Positions 23,889-29,564 of a stretch of 29,564 nucleotides of DNA are shown piece by piece. Source of the DNA: Treponema sp. UBA4267. Its GTDB lineage: Bacteria > Spirochaetota > Spirochaetia > Treponematales > Treponemataceae. The DNA lies in assembly GCA_002395155.1 (NCBI GenBank), contig DGWD01000005.1, forward strand, positions 1 to 29,564, read 5' to 3'. The position numbers were made by a program, and so were the translations under genes. Each line of letters opens with the position of its first letter. Positions within the stretch are counted from its first letter, which is position 1. The notes under the pieces are model-generated. The model was given only the letters and a program-made list of their open reading frames with translations, had not been told where the DNA came from and did not search any database.

Positions 23889-24614
23889 TCATAACCCCGC
23901 TATTATCAACGTTTTATCATCCGTATGATGAGGTACAGGCCAGTTTTCCATCATATTTTGAATAAAAGCAATTCGCTTTCGTGAAGGCATTTTTCTTAAT
24001 TCAGAGAAAAGATCATCTGCGAAGGAGAGTTCTTTACCATTCTCCATATCACTGGAAATTCCATCCGTAGAAAGTATAATTCCTCTAAAAGAAGAACGTT
24101 CATAAAATGTATATTTGAATTCGTTTGCTGCAGCAGAATCGGATAAAGATTGAGTTGCATTGGAAAAACTTTCATCCTTATTGTCTGAAAGTACAACGCT
24201 ACTTGCTTCATCTTTTCCTAAGAGACAAATCATTCCATCTCCAAGTCTAGCGGCAAGTATTTTGTGCTTTGTAACAAAAACAAAAAGACAAGTTGCTGAG
24301 CAATCTTTTGCTTCATGCGGAAGTACTAGTTTTTTCCAGGTTTCGACGATTTGTGAAAAAAGCTCCAGTACTGAAAGTGATTGTTTCTTATTTTTTACAA
24401 ACGCTTCTATTACCAAGGAAACGGCCTCGCAAGCTTTTTTAGAGCCGATATCAGCAAAAGTCTTACTTCCCATCCCGTCCGAAACAACGAGGAGTGTATA
24501 TTTGCGTTTTTTTACGCACAAGAAAGAATCCTGATTTACGATTCTATTTTTTATGTGCGAAGGACCCGTGACGCTCGCACCACAAATAAACTTTCTCCGA
24601 CTAAGCAAGAACAT
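23889..24614 (-). CDS. PP2C-family protein phosphatase (TerY-P phosphatase)
   Basis: From the ATG at 24614, which shares TAATG with the preceding stop, the protein is 241 aa. A TTG at 24623 would add three residues. PPM/PP2C motifs are complete: KNRIVNQDSF, VVSDGMGSKTFADIGSKKAC, ARLGDGMICLL, ILSTDGISSDM and HHTDDKTLI. The Asp residues of the DGMG, STDG and DDKT motifs are the usual Mn/Mg ligands. It should remove phosphates placed by the adjacent kinase. It is tightly packed between the second vWA gene and the kinase gene. Confidence 0.92.
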   Translation of the reverse strand: MFLLSRRKFICGASVTGPSHIKNRIVNQDSFLCVKKRKYTLLVVSDGMGSKTFADIGSKKACEAVSLVIEAFVKNKKQSLSVLELFSQIVETWKKLVLPHEAKDCSATCLFVFVTKHKILAARLGDGMICLLGKDEASSVVLSDNKDESFSNATQSLSDSAAANEFKYTFYERSSFRGIILSTDGISSDMENGKELSFADDLFSELRKMPSRKRIAFIQNMMENWPVPHHTDDKTLIIAGL

Positions 24615-25075
24615 TATTTCCAATCATCCTCAGTTTTATTTTGTTCTGCACCTAATTCTTTTGAATTTAAAAAACAATCTACCGCATATAGAACATTATC
24701 AGCATATACTGTTTGCACTCTTTTAAAATCTTTTAATGCAGAAATATTAATTGAATCTCCACCACAAAGAACTACAAAGAATTGTTTCTTTTCCTCTTCC
24801 AAAAAAGCTTTTATGACTTTCGATGATTTACAATTATCAGTCAGAGCATAGCCATCAGTCAAAAGAAGAAAGTTACTGTTTCTGCACTTTTCAAAAAGCG
24901 ATTCAAGCATTTTACTGGTTCCATCCCACTGCATTTTTGTAACGGAAAATTTAGAACCTTCATCATCAAAAACTTCTAGGGCAGAAAGAGTCGAAAGAAC
25001 ATTGCCTACGACAGAAGTTTTTCCCATCGAATACATACTGCCAGAAACATCAATGATAACATTCAACTCTTCCAT
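24614..25075 (-). CDS. Second von Willebrand A-domain protein
   Basis: The ATG at 25075 (GGAG, 7-nt spacing) gives 153 aa. The longer frame from 25126 overlaps the TerY-like gene and lacks support. It opens MEELNVIIDVSGSMYSMGKT, with the MIDAS motif D-x-S-G-S, and has FLLLTDGYALTDN for the distal Asp. It is a compact, minimal vWA fold without extra domains. vWA proteins bind partners through a divalent metal. Its pairing with the TerY-like vWA just upstream suggests a two-adaptor arrangement around the kinase/phosphatase pair. Confidence 0.88.
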   Translation of the reverse strand: MEELNVIIDVSGSMYSMGKTSVVGNVLSTLSALEVFDDEGSKFSVTKMQWDGTSKMLESLFEKCRNSNFLLLTDGYALTDNCKSSKVIKAFLEEEKKQFFVVLCGGDSINISALKDFKRVQTVYADNVLYAVDCFLNSKELGAEQNKTEDDWK

Positions 25076-25088
25076 ATCGATACTCCAC

Positions 25089-25784
25089 TTAAAGATCAAT
25101 TCCGAATTCTTTTGCCATATCCTCAATTGCTGTCATTGAAGTTGGATTGCTCGCTGCAGGAAGAAGCGCATTAGGATTCTGAGAGCGACTTCTTACACTG
25201 ACGCTCATGGTTACAAACTTAAAGAAATCTCTAATTTTGCTTGCATCACTTGCAAGAAATACTTTATTTTCTGTACCTGAAAGAAATTTATTAAGCACAG
25301 GATCCTCCTGTGAAGTTCCAATTGCCATTGCAAAACGCTCACATTTTGAACTGCGCCCATCAGATATAAATGCATTCATTGGTTCTTCCCAACTATCATT
25401 TGGGGCTCCATCAGAAACAAGAACAACTGCTGGGCGATAGCCTTTAGAAGGAATAATTTCCTTATCCTCAATCAAGTCTTTTGCCATACGGAGAGCCATC
25501 CCCATTGGTGTGCCACCATTTGCCTGAAGACTCATATTGCTGATACCGGCTACAGGCTGAAGCTGCAAATCGTAACTAGCACCACCATCTCCAAAACTAA
25601 TTATTCCAAGGTTTATTTCAACTTCCCCTTGTCCAGCTGTTTTAAACGACTGAATCATATCGTTCACAGCCGAGTTAAGAGTCGAGATTTTCTCTCCACT
25701 CATACTTCCACTCCTGTCCAAGAGCAGAATTACTGGAAGAGGCCTTGCCTTTGCTACTGTGTACTTTGATGGATCGAATGCCAT
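25089..25784 (-). CDS. TerY-like von Willebrand A-domain protein
   Basis: 231 aa. The MIDAS motif is LLLDRSGSMSG with D23, S25 and S27, followed by GGTPMGMALRMAKDLIED (MIDAS Thr) and VVLVSDGAPNDSW (MIDAS Asp). This is the TerY type of vWA domain that defines TerY-P modules. It is the first gene of the central unit: AGGAG precedes the ATG by 8 nt, and island promoter motif C lies 50-85 nt upstream. In the family it is thought to act as an adaptor that bridges the kinase, the phosphatase and the effector complex. Confidence 0.92.
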   Translation of the reverse strand: MAFDPSKYTVAKARPLPVILLLDRSGSMSGEKISTLNSAVNDMIQSFKTAGQGEVEINLGIISFGDGGASYDLQLQPVAGISNMSLQANGGTPMGMALRMAKDLIEDKEIIPSKGYRPAVVLVSDGAPNDSWEEPMNAFISDGRSSKCERFAMAIGTSQEDPVLNKFLSGTENKVFLASDASKIRDFFKFVTMSVSVRSRSQNPNALLPAASNPTSMTAIEDMAKEFGIDL

Positions 25785-25801
25785 AGTGTTTTCTCCTAAA
25801 T

Positions 25802-25815
25802 AGGGTTAGTACCCT
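25802..25815. promoter_or_regulatory. Short leader hairpin before the TerY-like gene
   Basis: AGGGT-TAGT-ACCCT is a perfect 5-bp stem with a 4-nt loop, located between motif C and the Shine-Dalgarno sequence. It has no T-run, so it is not a classic terminator. It may be an RNA-stability or protein-binding element. Confidence 0.35.
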
Positions 25816-25833
25816 TAATTTGATTTTGTTACT

Positions 25834-25869
25834 TAGATTAGTAGCAAAAAAGCATTAACTTGATATTTT
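25834..25869 (-). promoter_or_regulatory. Island promoter motif, copy C (before the TerY-P/helicase/HEPN unit)
   Basis: AAAATATCAA (complement of 25860-25869), 15 nt, then CTACTAATCTA (complement of 25834-25844). The start codon is 49 nt further on. The first box overlaps the end of the sigma-like gene. Confidence 0.65.
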
Positions 25870-26766
25870 TTTCTGAACTTTTTCAAAAAACTCAGAAATT
25901 CTATTACTTATATACCCCTCATCTTTTCCATACTTTGCAGCCAGTTCGCCTTGTGTTGGCATCGCTTCTTTGGAGAGGAATATTTTAAGTAAGTCAGCAT
26001 CGAGAAAAGATCTTGTCTGTAATAGTTCAACAATCTGAGCAATTAAGAAAGACCTTTCTAAAGTCTGAAGTATTCTAAGAGTAATAAAAGATGAAAGATA
26101 TTCTTTTTGTCGATCCTGACATTTATCAAAAACCTGTTCAATTACTGATAAATCTTCCAAGACATATTCTGTTTTAAACACGTCTTGCTCAGGAGTCAAA
26201 TAATTATTATAAACTGCTTCAGTTTCAAAGATTGATACAGTATCTCCTTCTTCACTTTCTTTTATCTGTTCTTCTACAACTTGCGACTGGTAATATTTTA
26301 GGATCAAACCTTTTACTTCTTCCACAGACAATTTTGCCTGCTTTGCAAGCCAGATTTGTACTTTTTCATTTGAAGGATTTTTTCCAATTCGCTCAGCTTC
26401 CTTAACAAGTTCAACAGCCCTATTATATTCATCCTTAGTACACATTCTGAATTTCTTTACTTCTGACTTCTCTTTTTTATGTCGAATTTCTGTTGCTAAG
26501 CAAGTATAGAGAAATCCTATATATGTTGAACCTTCTTGTTCCTTATATTTTTCTACAGTTCTTTTTACACAATTGGTAATCTCAATACTTGCCTTACAAA
26601 CATCCTCTTCTCTAAAACACATTAAGGTCCAATCCCAAATTGGTGCATAAATTTTTTGAAGAAGTTTTTTATATTCAAGAGACTCTTTGTCTGATATTTC
26701 TCGAATTCTAGAGAATATGGCAAGGATTTCTTCTTCCTTCTTTTGCTTGGCTGCATTATTTGTCAT
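25855..26766 (-). CDS. Sigma-70-like transcription factor of the island
   Basis: The ATG at 26766 (AAGGTGG, 6-nt spacing) gives 303 aa. A longer frame from 26796 overlaps the CARF gene. The N-terminal half is helical with region-2-like SIEITNCVKRTVEKYKEQEG and a basic IRHKKEKSEVKKFR. The middle has LTPEQDVFKTEYVLEDLSVI and DKCQDRQKEYLSSFITLRIL, like the region 3/4 transition of sigma factors. The C-terminus has a clear helix-turn-helix: PTQGELAAKYGKDEGYISNR then ISEFFEKV, as in region 4. It is larger than an ECF factor and not a housekeeping sigma. It is co-transcribed with the CARF gene (10-nt gap). Because the five units of the island share a private bipartite promoter motif, this protein is the natural candidate to read it (inference). 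Confidence 0.65.
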   Translation of the reverse strand: MTNNAAKQKKEEEILAIFSRIREISDKESLEYKKLLQKIYAPIWDWTLMCFREEDVCKASIEITNCVKRTVEKYKEQEGSTYIGFLYTCLATEIRHKKEKSEVKKFRMCTKDEYNRAVELVKEAERIGKNPSNEKVQIWLAKQAKLSVEEVKGLILKYYQSQVVEEQIKESEEGDTVSIFETEAVYNNYLTPEQDVFKTEYVLEDLSVIEQVFDKCQDRQKEYLSSFITLRILQTLERSFLIAQIVELLQTRSFLDADLLKIFLSKEAMPTQGELAAKYGKDEGYISNRISEFFEKVQKKISS

Positions 26767-26776
26767 ATGAACCACC

Positions 26777-27397
26777 TTACAAAGAGAAGAATTCATTTAA
26801 GCTTTGTCTAGCATCTTTTCCATTATCTGCAACCATTGAACTTGTAAGATTATTCAAATAATACAATGAAGTAACATCATACAATTCTGGATTACAAGGT
26901 TTATTATTATCATCAAAATCAACCTTGCCATACACCACACTCTTTACATCACAATTCAGGAACTTTTCTGCAAATGAAATAACACACATTAGAATCATTG
27001 GTAAAGGTTTTGGACCATAAGTAATATCTGCATAAATTTCTGTATGTTCTTCAATCTTATCCAGCATATCCTGCAATCTTTTTTCATGAATATCTTTTGT
27101 TTCTTTGAACTCAGAATCTAAAGTTTCATAAGATATCTTAGCTCCGATTTCAGCATTAATAGCGTCTAATTCCTGCATGAATAAGCCACTGTTTCTTCCA
27201 CTATTACCGGCTTTATCTTGGGTTCGTAAAAGAATAACCCGTACCTCATCATCCTTTTTTAATGATTCTGCAAGAATCGCATTTATCGGAAACATTACCT
27301 CTTTTGAATAATTACAGTTTGTATTACCTGTATCAGCGTAAACCATAGCGTTCATGTTTTTTTTCATCGGAATATCGCAAAATATTATCTTTTTCAT
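26777..27397 (-). CDS. Stand-alone CARF-domain protein (TM1812/Csx1-like)
   Basis: The ATG at 27397 (AGGAG, 9-nt spacing) gives 206 aa. A frame from 27424 would run through the Shine-Dalgarno sequence. The N-terminus MKKIIFCDIPM and a Rossmann-like pattern lead to VRVILLRTQDK (53-63) and then IYADITYGPKPLPM (121-134), followed by a helix and VKSVVYGK. The last block matches the D-I-T-H-G-F-R-S-L-P motif and YYG strand of the TM1812 branch of CARF domains, which bind cyclic oligoadenylates or related nucleotides in type III CRISPR. No HEPN, nuclease or HTH domain is fused, and no cas genes are near, so it may be a sensor, a ring nuclease or a partner of the sigma-like factor that follows. CARF genes are known companions of CoCoNuTs. 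Confidence 0.75.
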   Translation of the reverse strand: MKKIIFCDIPMKKNMNAMVYADTGNTNCNYSKEVMFPINAILAESLKKDDEVRVILLRTQDKAGNSGRNSGLFMQELDAINAEIGAKISYETLDSEFKETKDIHEKRLQDMLDKIEEHTEIYADITYGPKPLPMILMCVISFAEKFLNCDVKSVVYGKVDFDDNNKPCNPELYDVTSLYYLNNLTSSMVADNGKDARQSLNEFFSL

Positions 27398-27430
27398 ATT
27401 AGAAATCTCCTTTAATTTTATCAAATTTAT

Positions 27431-27466
27431 ATTATTAGGAACGAAAAATTTCAGAGTTGATATTTT
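27431..27466 (-). promoter_or_regulatory. Island promoter motif, copy D (before CARF-sigma)
   Basis: AAAATATCAA (complement of 27457-27466), 15 nt, then TTCCTAATAAT (complement of 27431-27441). The start codon is 33 nt further on. If the sigma-like factor reads this element, it controls its own gene. Confidence 0.65.
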
Positions 27467-27516
27467 CTGTTAATTTTTTTTCATTTTCTTGCCTTAGCCA
27501 CAAAATTTTATTAAGC

Positions 27517-27531
27517 ACCTATCAAATAGGT
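27517..27531. promoter_or_regulatory. Leader hairpin upstream of the CARF gene
   Basis: ACCTAT-CAA-ATAGGT is a perfect 6-bp stem. It lies between a possible housekeeping promoter (27550-27578) and motif D. It has no T-run on the minus strand, so its role is unclear. Confidence 0.35.
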
Positions 27532-27549
27532 ACCTAACTTAGCCTTCCT

Positions 27550-27578
27550 ATTGTAAACCTACATATTATAGAAAACAA
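27550..27578 (-). promoter_or_regulatory. Possible sigma-70-type promoter for CARF-sigma
   Basis: TTGTTT (complement of 27573-27578), a 17-nt spacer and TACAAT (complement of 27550-27555) resemble a housekeeping promoter. It would supply basal transcription of the CARF-sigma pair, with a leader of about 150 nt. It is the only other recognisable signal in the 230-nt gap 27425-27655. AT-rich DNA makes chance matches common. Confidence 0.35.
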
Positions 27579-27655
27579 CTTACTTTTTTTGATATGATCT
27601 AGATTTATTTAGAGGTGTTTTTATCTATCCTTGCTTAAAATTTGGAATTGGAATT

Positions 27656-28066
27656 TCAATTTTTTTCCAATTCTAAGTCGATTGTATCATTAAAAATACC
27701 AATAACTTTTGCTCTCACTTTATATTCTTCATCATCCTGAAGAAATCGAAATGTCAGCATTTTCCCCGGTTTAACCACAAGCTCCATTCCTTCCCAGATT
27801 TCAGAATGTTTTTCAACAAAGTTTTCAATAATAGTTAGAATTTGTGATGCAAGATTTTCCTCTTTATTTAATATTGACCTTTCCTTATTAAGAGATATCT
27901 CAAACGGTTCCAAAGTTATGTTATCCATTATTCTTATTTTTGGTATATAAGGTTTTTGCTTTCGCAGATTCAATATACCATCTAATAATTCAGGATGATC
28001 CCTATCAACTAAAGATAAAAGTTCATAACCAAGTTCCAATACAAATTTGTCTTTCATTCCTATCAT
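27656..28066 (-). CDS. FlhA/FHIPEP cytosolic-domain-like protein
   Basis: 136 aa, soluble. Residues 7-60, KFVLELGYELLSLVDRDHPE then LLDGILNLRKQ and YIPKIRIMDNITLEPFEISL, align with the start of the cytosolic domain of FlhA (ELELGYGLIPLVD...LL.RI..IR+Q......P.+RIRDN+.L.PNEY.I). The rest, with IIENFVEKHSEIWEGMELVV and a beta-rich end, is not FlhA-like beyond that subdomain. There are no flagellar genes nearby. The start has AAGGAG 10 nt upstream and island promoter motif E lies before it, which places this gene in the same regulon as the defence genes. The FlhA membrane-domain-like protein at 8825-9457 may be its partner. Confidence 0.7.
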   Translation of the reverse strand: MIGMKDKFVLELGYELLSLVDRDHPELLDGILNLRKQKPYIPKIRIMDNITLEPFEISLNKERSILNKEENLASQILTIIENFVEKHSEIWEGMELVVKPGKMLTFRFLQDDEEYKVRAKVIGIFNDTIDLELEKN

Positions 28067-28114
28067 AATCTTAATACTCCTTATCTCAGATAAATTAAAT
28101 TATCCTTCCTAACA

Positions 28115-28151
28115 ATAATAAGGAGCGAATTAATTGAAACCTTGATATTTT
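28115..28151 (-). promoter_or_regulatory. Island promoter motif, copy E (before the FlhA-cytosolic-like gene)
   Basis: AAAATATCAA (complement of 28142-28151), 16 nt, then CTCCTTATTAT (complement of 28115-28125). The start codon is 48 nt further on. The TTCG(C/T)TCCT junction is shared with copy D. This marks the upstream edge of the island. Confidence 0.65.
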
Positions 28152-28172
28152 ATACAAGAAAAATTGAGTTTT

Positions 28173-28661
28173 TTATTCCTCTTCAAAATTACGATAATCT
28201 ATCTTCTTCCTATCATTCCGCTTCTTCGCCACCTTCCCGCCGGAAGCTTTCTGTCGTAAGTCCCCGTTGGTCAGAACTGAAATAGATTTCTCACTTGACT
28301 GACGACGCTTTTTAGCATCCCCATCCAACAGTTTCCATACCCTCGCAGCACAGCTGCTCGGAGACTCGCTTAAAATGCTCCCCCGGAGCATTTTATCGGC
28401 TTCGCCATCGCTCCCTACTTTCTTAATCAAAATATCATTCGCGCTGTTAAGATGAAGTGCGTAAGGCAGCCCATTGTTTTCACCAAGATATTCAATGCAA
28501 ACTTCCAGATCTTTCAGGCAGATTCCGGCCTTATTCTTACCGGAGATTTTGGCGTTCTCCCGAATCTTCTTTGCGAGATTTGCTTCTGTTACCAGAGTCT
28601 TTTCTTTCATCTGCTCAAGGGCAGTTACTATTTCTTTTTGAATCGGTGTTAAATCAGTCAT
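28173..28661 (-). CDS. Small basic-tailed protein of unknown function, with an in-frame repeat insertion
   Basis: 162 aa. The N-terminal about 80 residues (MTDLTPIQKEIVTALEQMKE, then LVTEANLAKKIRENAKISG and LEVCIEYLGENNGLPYALHL) look like a compact helical, possibly winged-helix module. The C-terminus is very basic (KKRRQSS, KVAKKRNDRKK). Between them lies a 35-residue stretch encoded by a palindromic element (28314-28418) that reads like inserted non-protein DNA kept in frame. The ATG directly follows the stop of the DUF4143 ATPase gene, so the two are coupled. No function can be assigned. Confidence 0.65.
   Translation of the reverse strand: MTDLTPIQKEIVTALEQMKEKTLVTEANLAKKIRENAKISGKNKAGICLKDLEVCIEYLGENNGLPYALHLNSANDILIKKVGSDGEADKMLRGSILSESPSSCAARVWKLLDGDAKKRRQSSEKSISVLTNGDLRQKASGGKVAKKRNDRKKIDYRNFEEE
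28314..28418. repeat. Palindromic element inserted in frame in the 28173-28661 gene
   Basis: About 105 nt (35 codons, boundaries judged from protein composition). It contains a perfect 11-bp stem TAAAATGCTCC (28371-28381) / GGAGCATTTTA (28385-28395) with a CCC loop, and a smaller stem GCAGC-ACA-GCTGC (28345-28357). The base composition is richer in G and C than its surroundings. The encoded peptide (MLRGSILSESPSS, CAARVWKLLDGDA) is unlike the flanking protein. The pattern recalls palindromic elements that insert in genes without breaking the frame, such as Rickettsia RPEs. Confidence 0.6.
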
Positions 28662-29564
28662 CTAAAATAGTTCTCCGTTCTTCATAAGTTCTGGCATATT
28701 TTTATGAATAATGCCATTTCGATGCTGAATTGGATCGCTTCGAGTCAGAATGTATTTTGGAAAATTATCTTTTATTGTTTCAAGAGGTTTGTATTCTCGT
28801 TCCTCAGTTTCAGTACTTGCCATCATAGTCATGCATACCTGAATATAACTGTAATCACTGTTATTTTTGCGAAGAATAAAATCGCATTCAAACTTTCCTA
28901 TACGTCCTACACTAACAAAGTAATTATTGCCTCTTGCATAAATGTATGTAAGGTTTTCCATAACAGGACCATAATTAATACGGTTATCTGTATTTGTAGC
29001 ATAATAAAATCCTAAATCTGAGAGATAATACTTCTTTTCTCCAGAAATTGATTTTCTAGACTTTAAATCAAAACGTTCACATTCATATAAAACTTTTGAA
29101 TCACAGAGAATCTTTATATAACGGTTTAAAGTCTCACGTTTAATTCTCATGCCGGACTTTTCTAAATCTGAAAGAATATTTGAGAGACTCGTTGTTGAAC
29201 CAAAATTATTAATAAGGTACTGTTGAACTTTATTAAAGACAGATGTATTTTTTACCTTTACACGGCGTTTAATATCTTTTTCGAAGATTTCAGTAATTAC
29301 GCTGGAAATGTAAGTTCTCTTGTCTTGAATCGAATCAAATTGAATAGCCTTAGGAAAACCTCCTTCAATAAGATAGTTATCAAATTCTTCCAGCAGATTC
29401 GCACTGACATTCTTTTTAAAGAACTTTTTCATTTCGAGATACTCATTGAAATTCAAAGGAAACATTTCAAACTCAATATAGCGGCCTGTCAGTTTTGTAA
29501 TCAATTCACCACTTAAGAGATATGAATTTGATCCTGTTATAAAAATTGAAAACTCACCGTCATC
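28662..29564 (-). CDS. AAA ATPase of the DUF4143 family, C-terminal part (cut by the right edge)
   Basis: The frame is open from the window edge to a stop at 28662 (300 codons), so the N-terminus with the Walker motifs lies outside. The visible part begins DDGEFSIFITGSNSYLLSGE (sensor region), then TGRYIEFEMFPLNFNEYLEM (entry to DUF4143), EGGFPKAIQF, a winged-helix-like NRYIKILCDSKVLYECERFD, and GKFECDFILRKNNSDYSYIQ VC, which resembles the PD-(D/E)xK-like core of DUF4143 (E.DF...). A TTG at 29504 is internal, not the start. It is a second member of the family seen at 1-523 and is coupled to the small gene at 28173. Confidence 0.85.
   Translation of the reverse strand, partial: DDGEFSIFITGSNSYLLSGELITKLTGRYIEFEMFPLNFNEYLEMKKFFKKNVSANLLEEFDNYLIEGGFPKAIQFDSIQDKRTYISSVITEIFEKDIKRRVKVKNTSVFNKVQQYLINNFGSTTSLSNILSDLEKSGMRIKRETLNRYIKILCDSKVLYECERFDLKSRKSISGEKKYYLSDLGFYYATNTDNRINYGPVMENLTYIYARGNNYFVSVGRIGKFECDFILRKNNSDYSYIQVCMTMMASTETEEREYKPLETIKDNFPKYILTRSDPIQHRNGIIHKNMPELMKNGELF

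Noticed and set aside
26777..27397. CARF gene as evidence for a type III CRISPR-Cas locus
   Set aside because: No cas10, csm/cmr, cas6, cas1/2 or repeat array is present. The neighbours are TerY-P and McrB-type genes.
10190..28151. AAAATATCAA repeats as a degenerate CRISPR or dispersed repeat array
   Set aside because: The copies are kilobases apart, only 10 nt are identical, and each is tied to a second box at fixed distance before a start codon. That fits promoters, not CRISPR repeats.
1..29564. tRNA or rRNA genes that could act as an integration site
   Set aside because: No cloverleaf-like or rRNA-like stretch was apparent in any of the intergenic gaps.

Overview
The window is AT-rich, densely packed bacterial DNA. 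Nothing in it fixes the taxon. The gene content (short Cys-containing 75-aa paralogs, RidA/YbaK, DUF4143 ATPases, DUF3990/DUF3791, FlhA-like proteins) would fit a host-associated Treponema or a similar spirochaete; that is inference only.

Left part, 1-8,820: an accessory, partly decaying region. It starts with the N-terminal half of a DUF4143-type ATPase. Then come ridA-ybaK, a DUF1697 protein, a Vat-type acetyltransferase, a GNAT, an MFS permease flanked by 17-bp direct repeats, an ECF sigma factor with a partner protein, and a DUF3990/DUF3791 toxin-antitoxin-like locus. Four copies of one small gene family lie here. Three share a promoter block, and each of those three is followed on the same strand by a broken enzyme gene (ElaA-like, ferritin-like, Dabb). 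Several genes have suffered internal deletions or frameshifts.

Main part, 8,825-28,151, all on the minus strand: a large predicted defence and signalling island. In transcription order it encodes a FlhA cytosolic-domain-like protein; a stand-alone CARF protein and a sigma-70-like factor; a TerY-type vWA protein, a second vWA protein, a PP2C phosphatase, a Ser/Thr kinase with a zinc ribbon (TerY-P module), a UPF1/DNA2-like SF1 helicase and a HEPN (RNxxxH) protein; a long coiled-coil McrB-type AAA+ ATPase and a 1233-aa DUF2357 (McrC-lineage) protein; and a zinc-ribbon protein, a membrane-anchored protein and a multi-spanning protein resembling the FlhA membrane domain. This combination resembles the CoCoNuT branch of McrBC systems together with TerY-P signalling.

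The most notable observation is a bipartite promoter-like motif, AAAATATCAA - 15 or 16 nt - yTmCTAATwAT. It occurs five times, always on the minus strand, at the head of each of the five transcription units of this island. I found no other copy by eye. Because the island encodes its own sigma-like factor next to a CARF ligand sensor, I propose a self-contained regulon: signal to CARF, then dedicated sigma factor, then all five units. The motif also ties the two FlhA-like genes at opposite ends to the defence genes.

Right edge, 28,173-29,564: a small gene interrupted by an in-frame palindromic element, and the C-terminal part of a second DUF4143-type ATPase. No tRNA, rRNA or CRISPR array was seen.
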